DNA of 64,000 nt from assembly GCF_005503535.1 (NCBI RefSeq), contig NZ_SCNN01000003.1, positions 124,001 through 188,000 of the forward strand. Reading direction: 5' to 3'. This DNA comes from Mesorhizobium comanense (GTDB lineage: Bacteria; Pseudomonadota; Alphaproteobacteria; Rhizobiales; Rhizobiaceae). The notes under the pieces are model-generated. The model was not told where the DNA came from, searched no databases, and saw nothing but the letters and a program-made list of their open reading frames with translations. Of this stretch, positions 17,366 through 25,806 are shown one piece after another. A program made the translations under genes and the position numbers. The stretch's first letter is position 1. Each line of letters opens with the position of its first letter.

Positions 17366-18160
17366 TCAGTCCGATTCGAGCAGGATCTCGTCGGCATCGT
17401 CGGCCGTCTTCTTCAGCGTCATGTAGAGGACGAGCGCGACGATGCAGCCGAGGAAGATCAGGCTGGTGAAGGTGGTGCCGAAGCCAAGGCCGCCATATTC
17501 GACCGGCTGCGACAGGAGATCGCCGAAGGACGCGCCAAGCGGCCGCGTCAGGATATAGGCGAGCCAGAAAGCCAGGATGGCATCGAGGTTGATCAGGTAG
17601 TAGGCGAGCGTGATGAGCGCGATGACGCCGCCGAACAGCAGACCCGTGGCGAGGTAGCCGATGTCGAAGCTTTCGGCGACGAGATCGCCGGCGGCGGTGC
17701 CGAGCGAGAAGGTGAACAGGATCGCCAGCCAGTAGAAGATCTCGCGCCTGGTGGTGAAGATGGTGTGGATCGACAGCGTCCGTTCGCTGGCATACCAGAC
17801 GGCGAACGTTGCCGCGAGCAAGACCGAGAAGGCGATGGTGGTGGTCTGCAGGCGTACGCCGAAATTGTCGACGAGATTGTCGGTGATCAGCGTGCCGACG
17901 ACGCTGATCAGCACCACCGCCAGCCAGTAGGCCCAGGGCACGTAGCGCTTCTGGGCGAACTGGAGGACGAGGGCGACGATCAGGACGCCGGTCATGATCA
18001 ACGAGGTGACGGTCAGCCCGAGCCCGAGGTTGACGGCAAGATAGTCCGCCGCCGTCTCGCCCATGGTCACCGCCATCAGCTTGATCAGCCAGAAATCGAC
18101 AGTGACGTCCGGGACCCTGTTAGAGGCCGGTCCGTTGGGGTGGGTGCTGGGCGCGAGCAT
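17366..18160 (-). CDS. COG4705-like multi-pass membrane protein
   Basis: 264-aa inner-membrane protein with about seven to eight hydrophobic helices. Four glycine/acidic motifs recur at the helix ends: TMGETAADYL, VGTLITDNLVD, LGTAAGDLVAE and PLGASFGDLLS, suggesting a duplicated unit. This matches uncharacterised membrane proteins of the COG4705 type. No transport or enzymatic function is established. It lies 27 bp downstream of a small secreted-protein gene on the same strand and just upstream of the two-component genes, so the three may form one regulated unit. Confidence 0.75.
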   Translation of the reverse strand: MLAPSTHPNGPASNRVPDVTVDFWLIKLMAVTMGETAADYLAVNLGLGLTVTSLIMTGVLIVALVLQFAQKRYVPWAYWLAVVLISVVGTLITDNLVDNFGVRLQTTTIAFSVLLAATFAVWYASERTLSIHTIFTTRREIFYWLAILFTFSLGTAAGDLVAESFDIGYLATGLLFGGVIALITLAYYLINLDAILAFWLAYILTRPLGASFGDLLSQPVEYGGLGFGTTFTSLIFLGCIVALVLYMTLKKTADDADEILLESD

Positions 18161-18187
18161 GGCTGAGATCCTCGATGGCTGATGTCG

Positions 18188-18445
18188 TTACTTGCCCATG
18201 ACCTTCATGGCCTGGGCGAAGAAGTCGTCGGCGCGCTTGTCGTCGTCGGCGTTGCAGCGCTCGATGCCCTTGCTCTCCAGATCCAGAACCTTGGCCTTGT
18301 CGGCGGTGTTGAGCTTGGCCTGCCCTTCGGCGGCCCGCAGCGCCTTCAGTGTCTCCTCGCAAGGCGCGGGGGCGGCGGAGGCGGCGGAAATCGAAGCGGA
18401 GACGGCGAGCGCGGCCGCCGCGAGGGCAAATGCAAATCTTTTCAT
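18188..18445 (-). CDS. Small secreted protein, unrecognised
   Basis: 85-aa protein with a Sec signal peptide (KRFAFALAAAALAVSASISA, then ASAAPAPC). The mature part of about 60 residues is charged and helical, with two cysteines in PCEETLKAL and IERCNADDD that could form one disulfide. AGGGA precedes the ATG. I do not recognise a named family. It is probably cotranscribed with the COG4705-like gene directly downstream, so the product may act in the periplasm beside that membrane protein. Confidence 0.75.
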   Translation of the reverse strand: MKRFAFALAAAALAVSASISAASAAPAPCEETLKALRAAEGQAKLNTADKAKVLDLESKGIERCNADDDKRADDFFAQAMKVMGK

Positions 18446-18707
18446 GAAACCATTCCCTGTCTGATGCCGGCTGGCCGGCTGGTGCAATCGAACCGGCTTT
18501 CAAGTCCAGGCCGGCATCCAGACGATAGGGAAGCGACTTCACTGCAGCCTGTCCGTGGACATACAATTTCGTAAGAATGGCCGTCGTGCCGGCGAAAGGA
18601 CTTTACGGAGGGCTCGCGGTGCGCTGATAGAAGGCCACGGCCTTGTATCCGCCATCAATCTCATGCCCCAGTGCTCCCGGGCCAGCCAGAGCCCAAGGAA
18701 AACACGA

Positions 18708-19343
18708 ATGACCTACGCGTCCCTCAAGCCGGTTTCACAGGCTTTCGTCCAGCGCAAGCGGCTGATCTTCGTTCGTGTCGCGGCGGCGCTGGCGGTGGTG
18801 CTGCTGTTCCTCACCAAGCCGGCGCTCAGCGAAGGCTCGAACGGGCACGAAACGCTTGAATTCATCGGCTTCTGCCTGGTGCTGACCTGCGTCGCCGGCC
18901 GGCTGTGGAGCATTCTCTATGTCGGCGGCAAGAAGAACGAGGAGCTGGTTTCGACCGGCCCGTTCTCGATGAGCCAGAACCCGCTCTACTTCTTCTCGAC
19001 GGTGGGCGCGGTCGGCATCGGCCTGCTCTACGGCTCGCTGCTGGCGGCCGCGGTGCTCGGCATCGCCAGTTTCCTCATCTTCCGTGTCACGGCGCGCAAG
19101 GAAGCCGAGTTTCTGCTGGGCAAGTTCGGCGCGGCCTATGTCGCCTACATCAACAGGACGCCACGGTTCTGGCCGAACCCGCTCATCTACCGCGACAGTG
19201 ACGAGCTGCAATTCTCGACGCGGGCGCTGAGGCGCACTTTCTATGACGGGCTCTATTTCCTGGCCATTTTTCCAGCCATCGAGCTGATCGAGTATCTCCG
19301 GGAGACGGGGCTGCTGTTCCCGGCCTTCCTGACGGTCTATTGA
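18708..19343 (+). CDS. Isoprenylcysteine carboxyl methyltransferase-like membrane protein
   Basis: 211-aa protein with hydrophobic segments at about residues 20-36, 48-62 and 98-125. SMSQNPLYFFSTVG and then EAEFLLGKFGAAYVAYINRT plus RFWP form the SAM-binding signature of the ICMT/PEMT fold (the usual RNPxY and the EExxLxxxFGxxYxxY motifs). Bacterial members methylate lipids or small molecules, and the substrate here is unknown. The ATG at 18708 has AAGGAA upstream; the frame is open back to 18555 without homologous sequence. Confidence 0.85.
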   Translation: MTYASLKPVSQAFVQRKRLIFVRVAAALAVVLLFLTKPALSEGSNGHETLEFIGFCLVLTCVAGRLWSILYVGGKKNEELVSTGPFSMSQNPLYFFSTVGAVGIGLLYGSLLAAAVLGIASFLIFRVTARKEAEFLLGKFGAAYVAYINRTPRFWPNPLIYRDSDELQFSTRALRRTFYDGLYFLAIFPAIELIEYLRETGLLFPAFLTVY

Positions 19344-19383
19344 CGGCCGGCACGCGACAAGGCACGCGACTGGCGGCAAGCGA

Positions 19384-20688
19384 TCACGCGGCGCTCCGGC
19401 TGTCGAGCAGCCGGTAATACTGGCTGAAGGCGAAGACGCCGACCTTGCGCAAGGCATGCAGCGCGTAGCGGTCAGGCGCGGTCACCGGGAACGGCAGGTC
19501 GGCCGGCGCGGTGCCCAGTGCCAGATCGGCGAGCAGCTTGCCCGTTGTCGTGCAGGCGGCCACGCCGCGCCCGTTGCAGCCGAGCGCGGTGAGCAGGCCG
19601 GGCGCCAGTATGTGGATATGCGGCATCGTATCCTTGGTGATGGCGACCTTGCCGCTCCAGACGAACTCGACCGGCGCGCCGGCGGCCTGTGGAAAGATGC
19701 GGGCCAGCGCGGCCTTCAGCGGCGCGGCGTCGCCCATCGTGGGATTGTCGTCAACGGGTGAGCGCCCGCCCATCACCAGCCGGCCTTCGTGGTCGAGGCG
19801 GAAATAAAGCAGCAGGCGCCGCGTGTCGGCGACGCCCTGGCCGCCCGGCAGGATGGTTTTGCGCACCGACGGCGCCAGCGGATGCGTGGCGATCTGGAAA
19901 CTGGTGACCGGAATGACGGTCTGGCGCAGCCCCGGCCAGAGATTGCCGGTATAGGCATTGGTGGCGAGTACGACCTGGCGCGCCCGGACCGAGGCCTGGC
20001 CAAGATCGAGCCGCCAGCCGTCGCCATCGCGACGCAGGCCAAGCGCCGGCGACCGGGCCAGGATGGTGGCGCCGTGCGACATCGCCGCCGCCGCCAGGCC
20101 GCGCGCGTAGCTTAGCGGCTGCAGCACACCGCCGCGCGGATCGAACCAGCCGCCATGATAGGCGCCGGCGGCAGAGCCGGTGAGCTCGGCCATCGCGCCG
20201 GTATCGAGCAGGCGCGCCTCGACGCCGCGGGCGCGCCATTGCCGGAAGCGCGGCGTGACGATGTCCGAAAACGGCCCCGGCCCATGCGCGCCCTGGATCC
20301 AGCCGCTGCGCTCGGCGTGGCAGTCGATGCCGTACTTCTCGATGATATCGAAGACCAGATCGCCACCGGCGCCGAAGGTTCTGGTGATGGCGCCGCCGAG
20401 CGCCTGGCCGAACCTCGCCTCGAGCTTGTCGGGATCATGCTTCAGCCCGGCGATGATCTGCCCGCCATTGCGTCCCGACGCGCCCCAGCCGGGCTCGCTC
20501 GCCTCCACAACGACCACCTTCCTGCCTGCCTGGGACAGGTGCAAGGCCGTGCTCAGCCCGGTATAGCCGGCGCCGACGATGGCGACATCGGCCACGGCAT
20601 CGCCTTTCGCCCTGGCATAGTCTGGCGCGGGCGCCGCCGTCGCCGCCCACAGGCTGGCCGGCAAGGCGAGGGATTCCTCGGCGTGCAT
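19384..20688 (-). CDS. FAD-dependent amine oxidase/oxidoreductase (DAO family, PuuB-like)
   Basis: 434-aa flavoprotein. The dinucleotide motif VAIVGAGYTGLSTALHLSQ lies near residues 35-53, followed by VVVVEASEPGWGASGRNGGQ, the DAO-family motif typical of gamma-glutamylputrescine oxidase-like enzymes. The C-terminal FAD contact LGCNGRGVAACTTTGKLLA is also present. The reaction is probably oxidative deamination or demethylation of a secondary or primary amine. The ATG at 20686-20688 has GGGGAAAG upstream; a TTG 30 bp earlier is possible. It lies downstream of a spermidine/putrescine-type ABC importer but is separated from it by a strong hairpin. Confidence 0.88.
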   Translation of the reverse strand: MHAEESLALPASLWAATAAPAPDYARAKGDAVADVAIVGAGYTGLSTALHLSQAGRKVVVVEASEPGWGASGRNGGQIIAGLKHDPDKLEARFGQALGGAITRTFGAGGDLVFDIIEKYGIDCHAERSGWIQGAHGPGPFSDIVTPRFRQWRARGVEARLLDTGAMAELTGSAAGAYHGGWFDPRGGVLQPLSYARGLAAAAMSHGATILARSPALGLRRDGDGWRLDLGQASVRARQVVLATNAYTGNLWPGLRQTVIPVTSFQIATHPLAPSVRKTILPGGQGVADTRRLLLYFRLDHEGRLVMGGRSPVDDNPTMGDAAPLKAALARIFPQAAGAPVEFVWSGKVAITKDTMPHIHILAPGLLTALGCNGRGVAACTTTGKLLADLALGTAPADLPFPVTAPDRYALHALRKVGVFAFSQYYRLLDSRSAA

Positions 20689-20733
20689 GTCTTTCCCCAG
20701 CAAGGTGTCTTTCCCCAAGTAGGTGGTCCTGGC

Positions 20734-20776
20734 GTTTTACCCGGGGTGGCCAATCCCTGGCCACCCCGGGTAAAAC
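20734..20776. terminator. Perfect 19-bp stem hairpin between importer and oxidase genes
   Basis: GTTTTACCCGGGGTGGCCA (20734-20752) and TGGCCACCCCGGGTAAAAC (20758-20776) are perfect inverted copies with a 5-base loop. It begins 4 bp beyond the binding-protein stop on the minus strand and lies 46 bp before the oxidase start. On that strand the stem ends in AAAAC/GTTTT pairs, so it could terminate transcription partially or protect the upstream mRNA. Confidence 0.85.
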
Positions 20777-20780
20777 GGGG

Positions 20781-21833
20781 TTACTGCAGCATCAGCTGGT
20801 TCCACTTTTCCTCATAGGCGACCGAATATTTGTCGGCTTCGCCTTCGTTGAGGATCAGCATCTCCTTGATGTTGTCCGGCGACATGACGAGGATTTTCTT
20901 CGTCTCCACATCGGCCCCCGATGTGGCGCTGCTCAGCACCGGGCCATAGGTCTTGAGCTCCAGCAGTTTCGCCTGCTGGGCATCCGCCAGCGCGAAGTTG
21001 ATCGCCTCATGCGCCAGTTCGACATTGGGCGAGCCCTTGGGGATGACCCACCAATTCGCCCAGGCGATGCCGTCCTTGTAGGTGAAGCCGACCGGCGCGC
21101 CTTCCGCTTCCGCCGCCAGCACGCGGCCGCTCCAGGCCGAGGACAGCGCCAGCTCGCCGGAGGAGAGCAGCTGAGGCGGCTGCGCGCCGCTGCCCCACCA
21201 CACGGTGACATGCGGCTTCAGCTCCTTGATCTTGGCCATAGCCATATCGGCCTTCTCGGTGGTGTAGGGGAAGACTTCTTCATGCTTCAGGCCGGCGGCG
21301 AGAAGGGCGGCCTCGTAGTTGTAGTAGAAGAAGCGGTAGAGGCCGCGTGGTCCGGGAAAGCGCTTCACGTCCCAGAAGTCGGCCCAGGATTGCGGGCCGG
21401 CATCCGGGAAGGCGGTCTTCGACCAGGCCATGATGGTGGCGCCGGTCGAGGTGGCGATGCCGTTGGGGGCGACCCAGCCCTTTTCGAGCGCCGCCGCATT
21501 GGGGATCTTCGACACGTCGATCGGTTCGAGGAAGCCTTCATTGGCGCCCTGCCAGACCGTGCGCCCGCCGACGTCGACCAGGTCCCACTCGACCGCCTTG
21601 GCCTGGACCATGGCCTTGATCTTGGCGGTCTCGGTCGGCGAGGTGTTGACCACCGGGATGCCCTTGAGCTGGCCGAACGGATCGATGAAAGCCGCCTTTT
21701 CGGCATTGGACAGCGCGCCGCCCCAGGAGGTGAAGGTGAAGGGCCGGTCCGCCGCGCGCGCCAGCCGGGGAAGACCCGCCGCGCCGGCCAGCACGCCGCC
21801 CGCTGCCGTCAGAAGGAAAGTACGCCTATGCAT
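20781..21833 (-). CDS. ABC transporter substrate-binding protein, spermidine/putrescine (PotD) type
   Basis: 350-aa periplasmic binding protein. The N-terminus MHRRTFLLTAAGGVLAGAAG is a twin-arginine-like signal ending at ARA-A. The mature protein starts FTFTSWGGALSNAEKAAF, the usual opening of PotD-like proteins, and contains WDLVDVGGRTVWQGANEG and VTVWWGSGAQPPQLL. Ligands of this class include polyamines, opines and other amines; the ligand here is not predictable. GGAGAAAG precedes the start. The start overlaps the end of the ATPase gene by 8 bp. Confidence 0.92.
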   Translation of the reverse strand: MHRRTFLLTAAGGVLAGAAGLPRLARAADRPFTFTSWGGALSNAEKAAFIDPFGQLKGIPVVNTSPTETAKIKAMVQAKAVEWDLVDVGGRTVWQGANEGFLEPIDVSKIPNAAALEKGWVAPNGIATSTGATIMAWSKTAFPDAGPQSWADFWDVKRFPGPRGLYRFFYYNYEAALLAAGLKHEEVFPYTTEKADMAMAKIKELKPHVTVWWGSGAQPPQLLSSGELALSSAWSGRVLAAEAEGAPVGFTYKDGIAWANWWVIPKGSPNVELAHEAINFALADAQQAKLLELKTYGPVLSSATSGADVETKKILVMSPDNIKEMLILNEGEADKYSVAYEEKWNQLMLQ

Positions 21834-22944
21834 CAGCTTTCTCCGTTTTGGTGGGTTTGGATGGGGAATGCGGAACCGCGCGGACATGGCCCGGTTTCCA
21901 GGTGACATGCACCCTGGCGCCCGCCCGCAAGGCGCGGTCGGTGATCTGGCGGGCGGCAAGCGTCTGGCCGCTCTCCAGCCGCAAGGTGAGTTGCGTAAGC
22001 TCGCCGAGATAGATCACCTCGACGATCTCGGCGGCGACGCCCTCACCGTTGCGATCGAGCTCGACATGTTCGGGCCGGAGCAAGAGCCGCGCCGGCTCGC
22101 CCGCTGCGGTGCCGGGTGCCGCGTCGACGGCGATCGTCCTGCGGAAGGCCTCGACATCGACGGACGCCTGGCCGCCTGATGCCGAGAGGACGCGCACTGG
22201 CAACAGGTTGGATTCGCCGATGAAGCCGGCGACGAAGGCATTCACGGGACGGTCGTAGAGATCGTCGACCGTTCCGAGTTGCTGGATGCGGCCACCGTCC
22301 ATCACCGCGATGCGGTCGGAGAGCACCAGCGCCTCCTCCTGGTCATGGGTGACATAGATGGTGGTGCGGCCGAGCTTCTGGTGCAGCCGGCGCAGTTCGA
22401 GCTGCACGGAGCGGCGCAGCTGCTTGTCGAGCGCGCCGAGCGGCTCGTCCATCAAAAGCACGTCGGGCTCGATGACCAGCGCGCGGGCCAGCGCCACGCG
22501 CTGCTGCTGGCCGCCGGACATCTGTTGCACGGCCCGGTCGGCGAAACCGTCGAGACGCATCAGCGACAGGATTTCACCGACGCGCCTGGCGATCTCGGGC
22601 TTGGGCAGGCGCCGCACGCTCAAGCCGTAGGCGACGTTCTCGCCGACGCTCATATGCGGAAACAGCGCGTAGTTCTGGAACACCATGCCGATGTTGCGAT
22701 GGCGGGCGGGCAGGCGGGTGACGTCGCGTTCGCCGATGCGGATCTCGCCCGCCGTCGGCTCGACATAGCCGGCGGTGAGGTTGAGCAGTGTCGTCTTGCC
22801 TGAACCCGAAGGCCCGAGCAGCGTCAGGAACTCGCCGGCCGCCACATCGAGATCGGTCGGCTCCAACGCCCTGAAGCTTCCATAGCTTTTGGAGACGCCG
22901 GTGAGGCGCAAGGATTGCCCGGTGTGTACTACGGATTGAGTCAT
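21826..22944 (-). CDS. ABC transporter ATP-binding protein, PotA type
   Basis: 372-aa ATPase energising the importer. Walker A GPSGSGKTT (about 44-52), Q-loop MVFQNYALFPHM, signature MSGGQQQRVALARAL, Walker B VLLMDEPLGALD and switch histidine VTHDQEEAL are all intact. A C-terminal TOBE/OB domain of about 120 residues (LLLRPEHVEL) is present, as in PotA and FbpC. The start overlaps the stop of the permease gene by 4 bp (ATGA). Confidence 0.95.
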   Translation of the reverse strand: MTQSVVHTGQSLRLTGVSKSYGSFRALEPTDLDVAAGEFLTLLGPSGSGKTTLLNLTAGYVEPTAGEIRIGERDVTRLPARHRNIGMVFQNYALFPHMSVGENVAYGLSVRRLPKPEIARRVGEILSLMRLDGFADRAVQQMSGGQQQRVALARALVIEPDVLLMDEPLGALDKQLRRSVQLELRRLHQKLGRTTIYVTHDQEEALVLSDRIAVMDGGRIQQLGTVDDLYDRPVNAFVAGFIGESNLLPVRVLSASGGQASVDVEAFRRTIAVDAAPGTAAGEPARLLLRPEHVELDRNGEGVAAEIVEVIYLGELTQLTLRLESGQTLAARQITDRALRAGARVHVTWKPGHVRAVPHSPSKPTKTEKADA

Positions 22945-23756
22945 CGGCTCGGGCTCCCGGTTTTGCGGCTGCCAGTTTGGCGGCTGAATGCCTGCGCCAG
23001 CGCGAACAGGATGATGGCGAGTGCGATCATCACCGTCGCGGCGACCGCGATGACCGGCGTGAATTCAAGCCGGATCGATTCCCATATCTTCACCGGCAAG
23101 GTCTTGGAGGCGTAGCCGGCCATGAAGACGGCGATGATGACCTCGTCGAAGGAGGTGATGAAGGCAAAGATGGCGCCGCCGACGATGCCCGGCGTGATGT
23201 TGGGCAAGGTGACGGTGCGGAAGATCCGCCATGGGCTGGCGCCCAGACCGGCGGCGGCGCGCAGCCAGTTGTCGTCCACGGCGCGGAGCGCGATACCGAC
23301 ATTGATGACGACGAAGGGCAGCGCCAGTATGGCGTGGCCAAGGCTCATGCCCAGGATCGTGCCGGAGAGGCCGACATCGAGCGCACTGCGGTAGAGCGCC
23401 ACCGCGGTGACGATGACGGGCACGATCATCGGCGCCAGGAAGAGGCCGGTGACCAGCATGCGCAGCCGTCCATCGATGCGGCGCAGGCCGATCGCGGCAA
23501 GGGTGCCGAGCACCACCGCGATGATGGTCGCCAGCGTCGCGACCTCGACGCTGTTGACCAGGGATGTGTGCCATTCGGGATCGGCGAGAAAGCGTTCGTA
23601 CCAGACCCCGGACCAGGCGCGCGGCGGCAGATAGATGAAGCTCGCCTTGTTGAAGGAGGCCGGCACCACGGCCAGGATCGGCAGCACCAGGAAGGCGAGC
23701 ACCAGGCTGGCACCGGCATTGGCTGCAATGCGCAGGAGGAGCGGCAGCCGGTTCAT
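22941..23756 (-). CDS. ABC transporter permease, PotC type
   Basis: 271-aa inner-membrane permease with six hydrophobic helices. The EAA-like loop that contacts the ATPase is LRAAAGLGASPWRIFRTVTL (about residues 175-194). VPASFNKASFIYLPPRAWS near the N-terminus is typical of PotC-type subunits. It begins in an ATGA overlap with the first permease gene and ends in another with the ATPase gene. Confidence 0.93.
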   Translation of the reverse strand: MNRLPLLLRIAANAGASLVLAFLVLPILAVVPASFNKASFIYLPPRAWSGVWYERFLADPEWHTSLVNSVEVATLATIIAVVLGTLAAIGLRRIDGRLRMLVTGLFLAPMIVPVIVTAVALYRSALDVGLSGTILGMSLGHAILALPFVVINVGIALRAVDDNWLRAAAGLGASPWRIFRTVTLPNITPGIVGGAIFAFITSFDEVIIAVFMAGYASKTLPVKIWESIRLEFTPVIAVAATVMIALAIILFALAQAFSRQTGSRKTGSPSR

Positions 23757-24634
23757 CGCGCGAAAAGCCCCCGCTCGATCGGCAGCAGCCGGGCGGCCAG
23801 TCCCATCAGCACCAGCACGATCGCCAGAAGGGCGAGCGAGCCGGCGGCGGCGAGCGACCAGGCGAGCCGGTCGTTGACGAAGCTGGCGATCAGCATCGAC
23901 AGGGTGATGGCGTTCGAGCCGCCAAGCAGCGCTGGCGTGATGAAGAAGCCGAGCGACAGCAGGAAGACGAAGGTGGCGCCGCCGGCAAGGCCGGGCAGGC
24001 AGAGCGGCAGATAGATGCGCCGGAAGGTGTCGACGAGGCTGGCGCCCAGCCCGTCGCTGGCCAGCAGAAGCCGGCGGTCGATGCGGACCATGGCGCCGTA
24101 GAGCGGCAGGATCATGTAGGGCAGGAGAATATGGATCATGCCGATGAGCACGCCGACATTGTTGAACAGCAGCGCCAGCGGCGCCTCGGTTATGCCGGCG
24201 CTCATCAGGAGCCGGTTGATCGGGCCGTTGCGCTCCAGAAGCAGCATCCAGGAGAAGGTGCGCACCAGAACCGAGATCCAGAAGGGGAACAGCACGCCGT
24301 AAAGCGCGATGCCGAACCAGACGCCTTCGAGGCGCGACAGGACGTAGGCGACGGGCCAGGCAAGCAGCACGCAAAGCGCCGTCACCATCACGGCGACGAC
24401 GAAGGTGTTCCACATCACCTGGCGATAGACCGCGCTTTCAGCGAGCACGCCGAAGGTCGCGAACGGCCCTGCCGGATCGATGAAAGCCAGCGAGAACAGC
24501 CGCGCCAGCGGCACCACGAACAGCAGCGCCAGCACGACCAGCGCCGGGCCGAGCAGGAACGCGGTCTCGGCATGCCGGCGCGACAGCAACGCGGCCCGCG
24601 CTTTCGGTTGAGTATGGGTGCCGGCAGCGGTCAC
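23753..24634 (-). CDS. ABC transporter permease, PotB type
   Basis: 293-aa permease with six hydrophobic helices. VVPLARLFSLAFIDPAG follows the first helix, and the EAA-like loop is LLLASDGLGASLVDTFRRIY. The GTG start at 24632-24634 forms a GTGA overlap with the acyl-CoA dehydrogenase stop; the frame continues upstream inside that gene but only as a shadow. The overlaps on both sides mean translation is coupled along the whole run from the ligase to the binding protein. Confidence 0.92.
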   Translation of the reverse strand: MTAAGTHTQPKARAALLSRRHAETAFLLGPALVVLALLFVVPLARLFSLAFIDPAGPFATFGVLAESAVYRQVMWNTFVVAVMVTALCVLLAWPVAYVLSRLEGVWFGIALYGVLFPFWISVLVRTFSWMLLLERNGPINRLLMSAGITEAPLALLFNNVGVLIGMIHILLPYMILPLYGAMVRIDRRLLLASDGLGASLVDTFRRIYLPLCLPGLAGGATFVFLLSLGFFITPALLGGSNAITLSMLIASFVNDRLAWSLAAAGSLALLAIVLVLMGLAARLLPIERGLFAR

Positions 24635-25806
24635 GCCCAGGCAACCTCGCTGAACACGCCCATGCCGCGCTTGCGGATCTGGCCGGCGACCACGACGCGC
24701 TGGATTTCCGACGTGCCCTCCCAGATACGGTCGACGCGGATGTCGCGGTAGAGCCGCTCGACCGGGTTCTCGCGCATGTAGCCGCGTCCGCCCAGCACCT
24801 GCAGCGCCTTGTCGATGACCCGGCCGGCGGCTTCCGAACAATAGAGTTTCAGCGCGCTGGCATGGGCATGCACGCGCTTGCGGTCGAGACCCTGGTCGAT
24901 CTCCCAGGCGACGCGGTAGAGCATCGACTTGGCGGCGAAGATGTCGATGGCCATGTCGGCCAGCATGAACTCGACGCCCTGGAAATCGCGGATCGGCCGG
25001 TCAAACTGGTGGCGCGTGGTGGCATAGTCGTTGGCGATCTCGGCGGCGCGGGTGGCGGCGCCGACCGCATGCGAGGCGATCTGCAGGCGGGCCTCGACGA
25101 ACCAGTCCTTGGTCAGTTCCAGGCCCTGGCCGATACGGCCCAGCATCTTGTCCTCGCCCACGGTGGTGCCTTCGAAGCGAAGCTCGGCGTGGTCGAAGGC
25201 GAAATTATGCATGAATTTCGGCGAGCGCAGATGCACCATGTTGTTCACCGGCTTGTCGACCAGGAAAAGGGTCGGCTTGTCGGGATCGTCGTCGACATGG
25301 GCATGGACGATGACGAAGTCGGATGCGTTGTAGGAGGTGACGAACCATTTCTCGCCGGTGAGATGCCATTCGCCGTTCTTCAGCACCGCGCCTGTCTTGA
25401 CCCGGCGCGGGTCGGAGCCGGCCTCCGGTTCGGTGATGGCGAAGGCGCCGCGCCGGTAGCCGTGCGAGGATGGGACGAGATAGTCGCGCTTCTGCGCCTC
25501 GGTTCCGAATTTCAGGCTGACCGGCGGACGCCAGACGCAGCTCCACAGGCCGTTGGTGACGCGGCCGAGCTGTTCCTCGATCGCCGTCTGCTCGACCATG
25601 GTCAGGCCGAGGCCGCCATTTTCCTTGCTGTGATTGATGCCGGCGAGGCCCCAGTCACGCACCTGTTGCCGGACGGCCTCACGGCGCTCCATCGGCAATT
25701 CGCCATGCTCGTCGGTGATCATCTCCAGCGGCAAAAGCACCTGGTCGCAGAAGTCGCGCCCCTTTTTCGACAGTTCTTTTTCACGCGGGCTGAGGTCGAA
25801 GTTCAT
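24631..25806 (-). CDS. Acyl-CoA dehydrogenase
   Basis: 391-aa FAD enzyme forming an alpha,beta-double bond in a CoA thioester. The N-terminal helical domain starts FDLSPREKELSKKGRDFCDQ. FAITEPEAGSDPRRVKTGAV and WHLTGEKWFVTSYNASDF are the flavin-contacting strands. The C-terminal motif IWEGTSEIQRVVVAGQI has the glutamate usually serving as catalytic base. The start forms an ATGA overlap with the upstream ADP-forming ligase gene, so substrate activation and dehydrogenation are genetically coupled. The physiological acyl group is unknown. Confidence 0.94.
   Translation of the reverse strand: MNFDLSPREKELSKKGRDFCDQVLLPLEMITDEHGELPMERREAVRQQVRDWGLAGINHSKENGGLGLTMVEQTAIEEQLGRVTNGLWSCVWRPPVSLKFGTEAQKRDYLVPSSHGYRRGAFAITEPEAGSDPRRVKTGAVLKNGEWHLTGEKWFVTSYNASDFVIVHAHVDDDPDKPTLFLVDKPVNNMVHLRSPKFMHNFAFDHAELRFEGTTVGEDKMLGRIGQGLELTKDWFVEARLQIASHAVGAATRAAEIANDYATTRHQFDRPIRDFQGVEFMLADMAIDIFAAKSMLYRVAWEIDQGLDRKRVHAHASALKLYCSEAAGRVIDKALQVLGGRGYMRENPVERLYRDIRVDRIWEGTSEIQRVVVAGQIRKRGMGVFSEVAWA

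Noticed and set aside
22941..24413. 490-codon minus-strand frame that would fuse the two permeases
   Set aside because: Its first 219 codons are an Arg-rich shadow of the first permease; the real second permease starts at 23756 in an ATGA overlap.
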